A DNA stretch of 60,809 nt from Prochlorococcus sp. AG-347-E23 (GTDB lineage: Bacteria > Cyanobacteriota > Cyanobacteriia > PCC-6307 > Cyanobiaceae). Shown in pieces: positions 1 to 8,214 of the stretch. The stretch lies in NCBI GenBank assembly GCA_003281685.1, contig QCBH01000009.1, forward strand, positions 1-60,809, given 5' to 3'. Made by a program: the position numbers and the translations under genes. A model generated the notes under the pieces. The model was not told the DNA's origin and ran no database searches. It was given only the letters and a program-made list of their open reading frames with translations. Numbering within the stretch: the stretch's first letter is position 1; each line of letters starts with the position of its first letter.

Positions 1-365
1 GGTACATTTATTCTTTCAAGAAATAAATTAGATATAAGATCAAAATTTATATATATATAATCAGCTATTAAGTAAGAGAGAAATATTAAATTTATTGCTA
101 CTAGGAATAATAGTCTTTTTCCTTTAATTACTTTTATATTATGAATTTCATCCTTATTAAAATTATAGTATGTATAGTTTTTTAAAGAGTTTAAACACAC
201 TAAAGATGGACATATCGCACCGCTCAAATAGTAAAGGATTGAATAAAAGGAAATATCATTAATATTGAGTGAATACAAATTAAACCATTGTTTTTGCACA
301 AATGGAAGAATAAGTAAAACTGAAAGTGTAAATAATAACTTCGTAGTATTGTTTTTAATTATCAA
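1..365 (-). CDS. Hypothetical multi-pass membrane protein, C-terminus cut by window edge
   Basis: The frame is open from an in-frame stop at about 384-386 down to base 1. The first usual start is TTG at 363-365, giving at least 121 residues. I see about three hydrophobic stretches (residues 9-22, 34-54 and 83-104) separated by short polar loops rich in Asn, Lys and Tyr. It follows the FtsH-like gene on the same strand after a gap of about 32 bases, so the two are probably co-transcribed. I do not recognise the family and assign no function. The true start is uncertain because the codon before TTG-Ile-Ile is also in an open, AT-rich frame. Confidence 0.55.
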   Translation of the reverse strand, partial: MIIKNNTTKLLFTLSVLLILPFVQKQWFNLYSLNINDISFYSILYYLSGAICPSLVCLNSLKNYTYYNFNKDEIHNIKVIKGKRLLFLVAINLIFLSYLIADYIYINFDLISNLFLERINV

Positions 366-397
366 GAAAATATTTTTTTTAATTTAAAACAATTAAA

Positions 398-2152
398 TCA
401 AACTTTCAACAATTTAGAAGTTGTTAATTTAAAAACTTTCTTATCTATAGTTTCTTGATTTAAAAGTATATCAACTAATTTATCTAGTAAGACTCTATTT
501 TTTTTCAATATTTTTATTGAATTATTTAATGAGATTTTTGAAATATTTATGATTTCATTATCTATTCTTGAACTAGTATTTTCTGCTATGAGAGGCTTTC
601 TTTTAAATAATCCATCTCCTAAATACATTTCATTATTATCAGAATCCATTGAAATTGGACCAATAATTGAAAATCCATATTTGGTAACCATTTCCCTTAC
701 GATATTTGTCGCATAAGAGATATCATTTAGGGAGCATTGTGTAATTTCACTTTTACCAAAAACTATCGTTTCTGCAGCTCTACCAGCTAGAGCAATTTCA
801 ATTTTTGAAAATAATAATTTTTTTGAAATCAATCCACTAGAAATTACATCTTCGTCAGGGCATATTTTTGTATATCCTCCTATAGATCCAGATCTAGGTA
901 AAATCGTGATTTTATCAACTGATTCAATTCCATTTCTCACAGCAGATACAATCGCTCTGCCTACCTCGTTATAAGCAATAATTTTTTTCATATTTGGAGA
1001 AGTTATTAATGAACTTCTCAGGCCAATGGTAATTTTATCAAGAGCATTTTCTATATGAAGATCACTGATTAATTTAGATTCAACTCTTGCACAGTGAATA
1101 GCACTCTCGTTCATCAAATTTGCAAGATCTGCTCCCGAAAATCCAACTGTTCTAGAAGCCCAATATCCTAAGTCAACTTCGCTTGAAAGTGGTTTGGAAA
1201 GTGAATGAACTGAAAGAATTTTTTTTCTTCCATCTAAATCTGGAAGCATTACTTCAATTTTTCGATCAAATCTTCCTGGTCTTAATAATGCTGTATCCAA
1301 AATATCTGGCCTATTTGTTGCTGCTAAAACAATAATCCCGGAATTATCAGCAAAACCATCTAATTCAGTTAATAGCTGATTAAGAGTTTGTTCTCTCTCA
1401 TCATTTCCACCTCCAATCCCAGACCCTCTTTGTCTACCAATAGAATCAATTTCATCAATAAAAATTATACAAGGAGATTTTTCCTTAGCCTTAGAGAATA
1501 GATCCCGCACACGACTTGCACCAACACCAACAAAAAGTTCTACAAACTCTGATGCCGATATTGAGAGAAAAGGGACTCCTGATTCACCTGCAATTGCTTT
1601 AGCCAATAATGTTTTACCTGTCCCTGGTGGGCCAATTAAAAGAACTCCCTTAGGAACTTTTGCTCCAAGATTTTCAAATTTCTTTGGTTCTTTCAAAAAA
1701 GTTATTACCTCTTTTAATTCCTCAGCTGCTTCAGGAACACCAGCTACATCATCGAATCTCGTTTCTACATCATCAATAGTTACAAATTTAGCTTGATTTT
1801 TAGTAAAACCAAAGGCTCTAGAGGCAAATTTTGATGTACTCCTCAAGATTAAGACTATAGCTAATATAAAAATCAGGAAAAGACTTATTGAAGCGAAAGA
1901 ATTAGCAGCTGAAGCTTCTTTTCTACTATTATTTATAGTGAGATCCACTCTGTTTTCAGTAGCCTTTTCAAGGATTAATTGATCATTGTAAAGAATAGGT
2001 ATTTTAAATTTATCGCCATTTTTGTACAGAACATCAATTTCTCTCTGCCTCGGATAGAAAAATATTGATTCTATTTTTCCCGTCTCTATATCTTTTAGAA
2101 GATCCGAATAACTTGATTTAGAATTTGAATATGAGAATTTTGATCTAAACAC
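398..2152 (-). CDS. ftsH: FtsH-family AAA membrane protein with a defective zinc site (predicted pseudoprotease)
   Basis: This is a 584-residue FtsH homologue. The AAA ATPase half is intact: Walker A GPPGTGKT at residues 174-181, Walker B with IDEID at 232-236, and the second region of homology at 278-297 with both arginines. In active FtsH the protease half carries HEXXH. Here the same position reads NEVGR (residues 395-399, bases 956-970), so both zinc-ligand histidines are gone, while the Asp of the third-ligand segment (SLNDI, near residue 477) remains. The protein starts at GTG, with an in-frame TAA three codons upstream, so the usual first transmembrane helix is absent; only one helix (about 90-104) follows the extracytoplasmic domain. 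Known: plant FtsHi proteins are protease-dead relatives. Inferred: it acts as an ATP-driven unfoldase, or as a subunit that modifies an active FtsH hexamer. Confidence 0.93.
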   Translation of the reverse strand: MFRSKFSYSNSKSSYSDLLKDIETGKIESIFFYPRQREIDVLYKNGDKFKIPILYNDQLILEKATENRVDLTINNSRKEASAANSFASISLFLIFILAIVLILRSTSKFASRAFGFTKNQAKFVTIDDVETRFDDVAGVPEAAEELKEVITFLKEPKKFENLGAKVPKGVLLIGPPGTGKTLLAKAIAGESGVPFLSISASEFVELFVGVGASRVRDLFSKAKEKSPCIIFIDEIDSIGRQRGSGIGGGNDEREQTLNQLLTELDGFADNSGIIVLAATNRPDILDTALLRPGRFDRKIEVMLPDLDGRKKILSVHSLSKPLSSEVDLGYWASRTVGFSGADLANLMNESAIHCARVESKLISDLHIENALDKITIGLRSSLITSPNMKKIIAYNEVGRAIVSAVRNGIESVDKITILPRSGSIGGYTKICPDEDVISSGLISKKLLFSKIEIALAGRAAETIVFGKSEITQCSLNDISYATNIVREMVTKYGFSIIGPISMDSDNNEMYLGDGLFKRKPLIAENTSSRIDNEIINISKISLNNSIKILKKNRVLLDKLVDILLNQETIDKKVFKLTTSKLLKV

Positions 2153-2283
2153 TAATCTTTATAAGTGATTAATAAAGCATATATGCTTATTTAAAAAATT
2201 GACGTATATAAACAAAATATACTCAAAAGTTTTGGAGATAACCAGTTAAGGGTTATATTAATATATGGAAATAAAGAAACAGA

Positions 2284-2457
2284 ATGGCTGTACCAAAGAA
2301 GAAAAAATCAAAGAGCAAAAGGAACCAAAGGCACGCTGTCTGGAAAGGGAAAGCAGCAATAGCAGCTCAAAAAGCTATATCTTTAGGTAAATCAGTTCTA
2401 ACAGGGAAAGCTCAAGGATTTGTTTACCCTATTGAAGAAGAAGAAGAAGAAGAATAG
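2284..2457 (+). CDS. rpmF: 50S ribosomal protein L32
   Basis: A 57-residue protein starting [17 protein letters not shown], the standard L32 opening, followed by the cyanobacterial-type body and an acidic tail of seven glutamates. It is a structural protein of the large ribosomal subunit. The ATG at 2284 gives the expected N-terminus. The gene is divergent from the FtsH-like gene and convergent with the Ycf20 gene, whose stop lies only 3 bases after this one. It lies alone on its strand here. Confidence 0.96.
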   Translation: MAVPKKKKSKSKRNQRHAVWKGKAAIAAQKAISLGKSVLTGKAQGFVYPIEEEEEEE

Positions 2458-2460
2458 CTT

Positions 2461-2787
2461 TTAAGATCCTAATTTAAATGCCTCAAGTATGATGGCATAA
2501 ATTGCACCTATTCTTAATTTATCAACTACGGTCCATATATAATAATATCTTGAGTTAGAGGAAGGCTTAATTCTTATAATGATTTCAATAAAAACGATAA
2601 TTATTGGAACCATAATCAACTCGTTTTTACCTTCAGATATAAACTTTGTAAGAAAATTGGCGAACAAAAAATAGCCTGTCAAAACAGAAATTAGACTAAT
2701 AGATTTTGTCCTCCAAGTATCACTCAGAAAACCAAAAAATAAATTATTTAGCTGGTAGGTAATTCTTGAAAAATTAGTTTTTTGCAT
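2461..2787 (-). CDS. ycf20: Ycf20-like (DUF565) membrane protein
   Basis: This 108-residue protein begins with a conserved NLFFGFLSDTWR segment followed by hydrophobic helices (about residues 30-48 and 57-72), matching the Ycf20/DUF565 family of cyanobacteria and plastids. Known: in green algae and plants the family has been linked to thermal dissipation of light energy, but its biochemical role is unclear. Its start overlaps the end of the upstream HAD phosphatase gene by 14 bases on the same strand, which suggests translational coupling. Confident on family, not on function. Confidence 0.82.
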   Translation of the reverse strand: MQKTNFSRITYQLNNLFFGFLSDTWRTKSISLISVLTGYFLFANFLTKFISEGKNELIMVPIIIVFIEIIIRIKPSSNSRYYYIWTVVDKLRIGAIYAIILEAFKLGS

Positions 2788-3538
2788 TATTAAAAGACTC
2801 TAAATAATCACTTAGAAAGCTATAGTCAACATATGATTTTTTTAGTTTAGGGCCTTTAATTACATTTGCCACATTATTCTCATCACCAAGACTGTCTAAG
2901 ATACAATCTAATTTAATATTTTCCTCAAGGACAATTGGGATATTTGAAGGAACAAAAATTGTAGGTAAGTTAGCTGTTAAGGAAGATTTCAATCCTGGAT
3001 TGGAGTCTTCGAAAACAATTGAGTTATTTTTGTTTATACCACTTAATTGAATTGCCTTTAAATAAGGCGATGGATTTGGTTTCTTCAATTCAACGTCTTC
3101 ACTTGAAATAATAAACTCAAAAGGATTGAAGCCATTAAAAAGTTGTTCAACGAGTAGATCAACTTGATTTCTTGAACTTGAAGTAACAATAAATTGTCTT
3201 ACTTTTTTTCTATATAATTCATTTATTAATCTAAAAACACCAGTTTTAAAACTAACGCAATTTTTTTTTATAATTTCCAAATAATGAAACTGTTTTTTTT
3301 CATGAATTTTGAGAATTAAATCCTCTGAGAAATAATCATTATTCGATTTAGCGTAGTAAGCTATCCTATTTTTTCCTCCATTTATCTTCAAAAGATTTAT
3401 GTATTTATTAGTATCCCAATTCCATTTGATATCAAGGTCATTGAAAGCATTATTAAAAGCAGGTAAATGAGCCTCTAATTCAGTATTTGCGATGGTACCA
3501 TCTAAATCCCAATAAACACCTTCAAGATATTTCACCAA
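2774..3538 (-). CDS. HAD-superfamily hydrolase, CbbY/Gph type
   Basis: A 254-residue haloacid-dehalogenase-fold phosphatase. Motif I is WDLDGT with the nucleophile Asp11 and general acid Asp13; motif II is TSSS; motif III has Lys in KKPNPSPYLKA; motif IV is VFEDSNPG. The helical cap lies between motifs I and II, as in the CbbY/beta-phosphoglucomutase/Gph subgroup. In autotrophs, CbbY removes xylulose-1,5-bisphosphate, an inhibitor of Rubisco, so that is a plausible role here, but the substrate cannot be read from sequence. The start is TTG at 3538 with an adjacent GTG. The 3' end overlaps ycf20. Confidence 0.88.
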   Translation of the reverse strand: MVKYLEGVYWDLDGTIANTELEAHLPAFNNAFNDLDIKWNWDTNKYINLLKINGGKNRIAYYAKSNNDYFSEDLILKIHEKKQFHYLEIIKKNCVSFKTGVFRLINELYRKKVRQFIVTSSSRNQVDLLVEQLFNGFNPFEFIISSEDVELKKPNPSPYLKAIQLSGINKNNSIVFEDSNPGLKSSLTANLPTIFVPSNIPIVLEENIKLDCILDSLGDENNVANVIKGPKLKKSYVDYSFLSDYLESFNNAKN

Positions 3539-3550
3539 AAAGAATTTCTT

Positions 3551-3655
3551 TTATTTACGGTAAAAAACAAGCGCAATTATTGCTGGTCCTGCTAACGCAA
3601 CTACAGCTAAAGGAATAAGTGTTGCCATGATAATGATTATGTTTTGTGATACCAT
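3551..3655 (-). CDS. psb30: Psb30 (Ycf12)-like photosystem II mini-protein
   Basis: A 34-residue single-helix peptide whose helix has the AGPAIIALVFYRK ending. An Ala-Gly-Pro followed by a hydrophobic run and a basic C-terminus is typical of Psb30/Ycf12, a peripheral subunit of photosystem II. An internal ATG at 3628 would give 25 residues; I chose the outer ATG at 3655 because it gives a full-length helix. It lies upstream of the HAD gene on the same strand. It could be another small thylakoid peptide; the family call rests on the helix signature only. Confidence 0.6.
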   Translation of the reverse strand: MVSQNIIIIMATLIPLAVVALAGPAIIALVFYRK

Positions 3656-3709
3656 TTTTACAAATAAATGACAACACTGTACTGTTACGTTACAAGATTG
3701 AATTAAATT

Positions 3710-4057
3710 ATGAAATCATGGATATGTATAGAAAATTGTGGAGCTTGTTGTAAATTCGACTTAAATGAAAGAAGCGATTTGGCTGACAAACTTAACAAAG
3801 AAGATATCTCATTGATACATTCGATGACGGCTAAAGACGGTTGGTGTAAAAACCTGGACAGAGAAAATAAAAAATGCTTAATTTATGAAACCAGACCACA
3901 TTTTTGCAGGGTAAATGAATTTTCAACTGCATTTGATGGATATTTGAAATCTGGTGATAAATTTCTAATAGATTGCTGCAAACAACATATTTCATCAAAT
4001 TATGGATACAAAAGTAAAGAGATGAAAGCTTTTAAAATTGCTGTTTCAACAAAATGA
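3710..4057 (+). CDS. YkgJ-type cysteine-cluster protein
   Basis: A 115-residue protein with the CGACC cluster near the N-terminus (Cys10, Cys13, Cys14, plus Cys6) and further cysteines in the GWCKNLD, KKCLIYETRPHFCR and DCCK segments. This is the CxxCxxCC zinc/iron-binding family (YkgJ, formerly UPF0153), whose function is not settled. The final codon overlaps the next gene by four bases (ATGA), which indicates coupling to the Gdt1-like pair. Confidence 0.85.
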   Translation: MKSWICIENCGACCKFDLNERSDLADKLNKEDISLIHSMTAKDGWCKNLDRENKKCLIYETRPHFCRVNEFSTAFDGYLKSGDKFLIDCCKQHISSNYGYKSKEMKAFKIAVSTK

Positions 4058-4380
4058 ATAGTAAATTAGAGAAAAAAGAAAATAATTTAGAAAAAAGTTT
4101 TTTATCTATATTTATAACCACTTTTACAACAATCTTTATCGCTGAACTTGGAGATAAAACTCAGATAGCCACGCTAATGCTTTCTGCTGAATCGGGTAAG
4201 CCAATAATTGTTTTTCTTGGAAGTTCTCTAGCTTTAATAAGCTCCAGCATAGTTGGAGTTCTTATTGGTAAATGGGTATCAAAAAAAATATCTCCTAGCA
4301 AATTTGCTTTATTTACCGGTGCTTTAATGATATTGATAAGTATATTTTTAGCTTATGAAACTTTCAAAAATTATTTATAA
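4054..4380 (+). CDS. Gdt1/UPF0016 transporter, first half-size subunit
   Basis: A 108-residue protein with three predicted helices and the family signature ELGDKT (Glu31-Thr36). Known: UPF0016/Gdt1 proteins (Mnx of Synechocystis, PAM71 of plants, Gdt1 of yeast) move Mn2+ or Ca2+ and normally have two such three-helix repeats in one chain. This protein has only one repeat, and the next gene codes for the other. It has a hydrophilic Lys/Glu-rich leader of about 15 residues that the second subunit lacks. Inferred role: one half of a heterodimeric manganese/calcium exporter in the plasma or thylakoid membrane. Confidence 0.86.
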   Translation: MNSKLEKKENNLEKSFLSIFITTFTTIFIAELGDKTQIATLMLSAESGKPIIVFLGSSLALISSSIVGVLIGKWVSKKISPSKFALFTGALMILISIFLAYETFKNYL

Positions 4381-4692
4381 ATGGTTTTAAGTTTATTACT
4401 ATCAACATTTCTAACGGTTTTTATAGCTGAATTAGGTGACAAAACTCAACTAGCTACTTTAACTATAAGCGGGACTTCAAATAAACCATTAGCAGTTTTT
4501 CTAGGATCTTCTTCAGCACTTGTTTTTGCAAGTTTACTAGGAGCTTTGACAGGCGGTTCTATTTCAAGTTTTTTACCCGAAGTAGTTCTTAAGTCAATAG
4601 CCTCCATTACATTTTTTATCATTGGCATAAGGCTTTTTCTCAATTCCTTCACTATCGAAAAAGAAGAAAAAGAAGAGAAAGAAAATAATTAG
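4381..4692 (+). CDS. Gdt1/UPF0016 transporter, second half-size subunit
   Basis: A 103-residue protein with three helices and its own ELGDKT motif (Glu17-Thr22), ending in a Glu/Lys-rich tail. Its ATG directly follows the TAA of the previous subunit with no spacer, so the pair is almost certainly translated together. Together the two chains supply the two repeats that form one ion pathway in fused homologues such as Synechocystis Mnx. Mn2+ export is the best guess because cyanobacterial relatives control lumenal and cytoplasmic manganese. Confidence 0.86.
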   Translation: MVLSLLLSTFLTVFIAELGDKTQLATLTISGTSNKPLAVFLGSSSALVFASLLGALTGGSISSFLPEVVLKSIASITFFIIGIRLFLNSFTIEKEEKEEKENN

Positions 4693-4763
4693 TTTTAAGC
4701 TTGGATATTAAGGTGTAATAATGAAGTGTATACCCTAAATTAATTCATAATTTCATTTAGATC

Positions 4764-6986
4764 ATGTTCACATCATCTTCAATAATTGATAATCTTAATC
4801 AGTCCGAAGGACTAGAATATAAAAAATTATGCAGATTATTAAAAATAACAAAGAAATCTGATAAGGATAAATTAGATATTGCTTTAACAGCTCTAGAAAA
4901 ACTTGAAATAATAAATAAAAATGAAGATGATGAATATACCTGTACAAAAGATAGTGATCATCTTGTCGCCAAAATAAGATGTAGTAGCAAAGGCTATTGC
5001 TTTGCTGTAAGGGGAAAAGACGAAGAAGATATCTACATTAAAGAAAATCTACTTAATTATGCATGGAATGGAGATAAAGTTTTAGTAAGGATAATAAAAG
5101 AGGGTTATAGAAGAAGATCACCTGAGGGAATAGTTGATTGTATTCTTGAAAGATCAAATCAAATACTTCTTTCTAAAGTTGAAATAATAAACAATGATGT
5201 ATATGCAATCCCTATAGACGACAGGATCCTTTCTAAAATTAAACTTCCAGAAGAGAATAAAAAATATACTTTCAAATCAGAAAATAAGAATATAGTAAAA
5301 GTTGAAATTGATAGATTTCCCATAGGTCAAGAAGAAGGACAAGGGCATGTGATCCAAGAACTAAAATTGAACAATAATGAGGAATATGATACAGACTTTG
5401 TTCTATCCAAAAGCAATATCGTTAAATCCTACAATTTAAATTATATTGAATCTAAAAAATTAGAAAATAGGGAGAGGATAGATCTTACAGATAAAAATTC
5501 TTATTTATTCAAAAGTTGGAGTTCTAATAATTCTCCTATGCTTCCATTGATTCACATAGAGCATGACAAAAACAAAAGTATTAAATTATGGATACATACA
5601 AATAATCTTGCTGAAAGAGTAGATCTAAATAGTAAAAAGTCTCTAGAAATATTATTTAGAGGCTTTGAATCATTACCTTTACTAAATGAATGGCAAAACT
5701 ACCTTAGTAAAGACATAAGTAATGATTCTGAATTTAAAATGGGTGCAAAGAATGAATCAATAAGCCTCTGTCTGCATTTAGATAGTGATTATGAAATAAC
5801 TGATTGGTCATTTCATCTTACTTTAGTAAGATGCTCTCTTATTGTTGGAAGTGATCATACTAACGCGCTTCAATCCAGAAAAAGTAAAACGAGAATAACC
5901 TCACGTGTATTAAAACCCATAAAGGAATATATCAACGATTTAGATAAAATACTTGAAATTTCATGTTCATTCAGACAAAAACATCTCTTAGAGGATAAGG
6001 TTGAAATTCCTGCGCCACTTAATAATATTGAAACACTTGAAGAATTTTTTATTCACAATCCAGCTGAATATTCAAAAGGATATTTTGAATCATTAAATAA
6101 AGAAGATTGCCAAACTTACCTTTCACCAATACTATATGAAGCTAATCTAATATGGTTCAAACATTCAAATCAATATGGATTAAAAAGTGCAGGATACATC
6201 TCAAATGGAACAGATTACGTTAATGCAAATGAAATCATCAAATATTCAGAATTTATTGATAATGATATAGAGCTTGATGAGGATGGCAATTTAACATTTA
6301 GTCAAGTAATTAAATTATGTGGCGATGATAATAAAAAAAGAATCTTACATAAACTTCTAATTAATGAATTTAAGGACAATGAGATAAGGTTGATATCTAA
6401 TAATCCTGATAATGATGAATCAGAAAAATTATTTATTTCTCCATGGACAATGCCTGGATTTGACTTCACAAATCTTATAAACCAGTACTGTATTTTTAAT
6501 ATGATAATTAATGGTAAAAAATCAAAGAAAAATAATATAAATGCAATTAATATATCTGAAAGTAATTCATTAGAATTAGTAAATTGGGATATATTTAATT
6601 TATCAATTTCAAAAAATCTAGAAATATTATTTAACAAGTTTGTGATAGATAAACTTAACGAATTCAAGTACAAAGTTAACCAATATAAATCTAATATGAT
6701 AAATATAAAAAAAGTAAGAAAAGCAGAAAAATTACTAGGTAATATTTATAGTGGGTTTATATTATCAGTGCAAACATATGGTTTCTTTGTTGAGATATCA
6801 GAACTAAATGTAGAGGGATTAGTACATGTAAGCACTCTAAATAATGATTGGTATGAATATAGATCAAGGCAAAATCTATTAATTGGAAGAAAATCCAAAA
6901 AATCATATAAAGTTGGAGATGCAATAGAAGTAAAAATCATAAAAGTCGATATTCTTAAATATCAAATTGATTTAGAATTAACATAA
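4764..6986 (+). CDS. zam: RNase II/R (RNB) family protein, Zam-like, with a degenerate active site
   Basis: A 740-residue protein with an N-terminal winged-helix/cold-shock-like region, a central RNB-like region (about 235-560) and a C-terminal S1 RNA-binding domain (about 655-740, starting GNIYSGFILSVQTYGFFVEI). In catalytic RNB proteins the stretch after ERxDLT contains a four-aspartate metal site (IDxxxAxDxDD). Here ERIDLT at 237-242 is followed by a segment rich in Ser and Asn (245-275) with none of that pattern, so exoribonuclease activity is doubtful. Known: cyanobacterial members are often annotated Zam (acetazolamide resistance). An RNA-binding or regulatory role is inferred. It stands about 70 bases after the Gdt1 pair. 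Confidence 0.82.
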   Translation: MFTSSSIIDNLNQSEGLEYKKLCRLLKITKKSDKDKLDIALTALEKLEIINKNEDDEYTCTKDSDHLVAKIRCSSKGYCFAVRGKDEEDIYIKENLLNYAWNGDKVLVRIIKEGYRRRSPEGIVDCILERSNQILLSKVEIINNDVYAIPIDDRILSKIKLPEENKKYTFKSENKNIVKVEIDRFPIGQEEGQGHVIQELKLNNNEEYDTDFVLSKSNIVKSYNLNYIESKKLENRERIDLTDKNSYLFKSWSSNNSPMLPLIHIEHDKNKSIKLWIHTNNLAERVDLNSKKSLEILFRGFESLPLLNEWQNYLSKDISNDSEFKMGAKNESISLCLHLDSDYEITDWSFHLTLVRCSLIVGSDHTNALQSRKSKTRITSRVLKPIKEYINDLDKILEISCSFRQKHLLEDKVEIPAPLNNIETLEEFFIHNPAEYSKGYFESLNKEDCQTYLSPILYEANLIWFKHSNQYGLKSAGYISNGTDYVNANEIIKYSEFIDNDIELDEDGNLTFSQVIKLCGDDNKKRILHKLLINEFKDNEIRLISNNPDNDESEKLFISPWTMPGFDFTNLINQYCIFNMIINGKKSKKNNINAINISESNSLELVNWDIFNLSISKNLEILFNKFVIDKLNEFKYKVNQYKSNMINIKKVRKAEKLLGNIYSGFILSVQTYGFFVEISELNVEGLVHVSTLNNDWYEYRSRQNLLIGRKSKKSYKVGDAIEVKIIKVDILKYQIDLELT

Positions 6987-7051
6987 ATAAATTTTCACAA
7001 AATATAATATGGAAATATTAACCAAAAAAATTTAATATAACTTTTAGAATT

Positions 7052-7495
7052 ATGTTTAAGAAAAAATATTTATTATTAACTCTTTTTTTAATAATAATTT
7101 TTCAAATTTTATTATATACAAATAATAATCAGAAGACTTCATTTAAATACTTTAAATGGACTCTCCAAGAAGTAAGCATAGGTAAGTTAATCAGTATTTC
7201 GTTTTTTTCTGGTTTATTTGTAAGCACTTTATTGAATACAACAATTACTAGTACTAGTTTCAGCAAAAAAACTTTCGAAAATGTTGAAGATGATTCTGTA
7301 TCTCATAAAAATGAGGAAGATATGGAACCAAACGTTGAGATGCCTCCACAGAGGGATATTAGAGAAACTCAACCAACCATTTCTGTTAATTACAGAGTAG
7401 TCAAGAATATGAATGATAATAATTTTAAAAAAGATCTAAATTATTCAAATCCAGACAATACAAATGACTGGGATAATACTGATAATGATTGGTAG
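7052..7495 (+). CDS. Conserved small membrane protein with acidic hydrophilic tail
   Basis: 147 residues. There is a basic N-terminus (MFKKK), a helix at about 6-22 and a second at about 46-62. A long polar tail contains PPQRDIRETQPTISVNYRVVK and ends in an Asn/Asp/Trp-rich stretch. I do not recognise a named domain. Its position just before the DUF2996 gene, with a gap of about 60 bases, suggests the two are linked. The tail motif looks conserved, whereas the terminal Asn/Asp region looks like low-complexity sequence. Confidence 0.7.
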   Translation: MFKKKYLLLTLFLIIIFQILLYTNNNQKTSFKYFKWTLQEVSIGKLISISFFSGLFVSTLLNTTITSTSFSKKTFENVEDDSVSHKNEEDMEPNVEMPPQRDIRETQPTISVNYRVVKNMNDNNFKKDLNYSNPDNTNDWDNTDNDW

Positions 7496-7555
7496 AAAAA
7501 TAAATTTATTAAAAAATATTTTTTTTTATTTATAATAAGATAGATATTTTTTTTT

Positions 7556-8134
7556 ATGGAAGAGAATTTAAACAAAAATAATAAAGTTAATGCAGAAATA
7601 TCTGACAACACTACTAAATCAAACTCTGAGGAAATAAAAGAACCTAAATCAGAAAAAGTTATCAATATGGATATAAATAATGACAATTCTGAAAATAATT
7701 CTGCTTCTAAAGTTGTTAAAAAAAATGAAATTGATACTCCCGACAAACCTATTTCAAAACCAAAAAAAGAACTCCCAGTGGAGAAAAAACCTTTCCAAGA
7801 ATTTATTAACGTACATTTAATTCCTGCACTTACAGAGGAACTTAATCTAAGAGGACTAGAAATAAATAATATTAACCTCACAAACACTAGTAGACCTATT
7901 GCTGGAGATAAATGTTGGGTAATAGATTGTGAAATTAAAGATACATGTAACTTTTGGTTATCTTTTGAGAAGGATGATATTAGTTCATTAAAAAGTATTT
8001 CTTTGTCAAAACCTAATCAAAGACCAAGTATTATTGAATCTTTTCTTATTGACGAAAAAAGAATTACCCTAAAATTAATTATTTCAAGAGTTCTTCAAAG
8101 ATTGAATGGGCAAAAGTTAATAGGAGTTAATTAG
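7556..8134 (+). CDS. DUF2996 family protein
   Basis: 192 residues. The first 75 are low-complexity (Asn, Lys, Glu, Pro). The globular part starts with VEKKPFQEFINVHLIPAL and contains GDKCWVIDCEI and FEKDDISSLKSISLS, the core of DUF2996, a family found in cyanobacteria. Function unknown. It precedes acsF on the same strand but with an 80-base gap, so acsF may have its own promoter. No membrane segment is evident, so it is probably soluble. Confidence 0.8.
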   Translation: MEENLNKNNKVNAEISDNTTKSNSEEIKEPKSEKVINMDINNDNSENNSASKVVKKNEIDTPDKPISKPKKELPVEKKPFQEFINVHLIPALTEELNLRGLEINNINLTNTSRPIAGDKCWVIDCEIKDTCNFWLSFEKDDISSLKSISLSKPNQRPSIIESFLIDEKRITLKLIISRVLQRLNGQKLIGVN

Positions 8135-8214
8135 AAAAACAATAACACCAAGTTAACTTTTCCCTCGAAAATACAAATCATAGTAAATAATAGTATTAAT
8201 AAACCAAATAAAAG

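Noticed and set aside
3678..3692. NtcA-like site TGTA-N9-TACA between psb30-like and the cysteine-cluster gene
   Set aside because: The nitrogen regulator NtcA needs GTA-N8-TAC; here the spacing is nine, so the half-sites do not fit the known operator.
7441..7887. 148-codon minus-strand frame opposite the DUF2996 region
   Set aside because: It is antisense to a gene with a recognisable domain and its composition is a Ser/Leu/Ile-rich mirror; a shadow frame.
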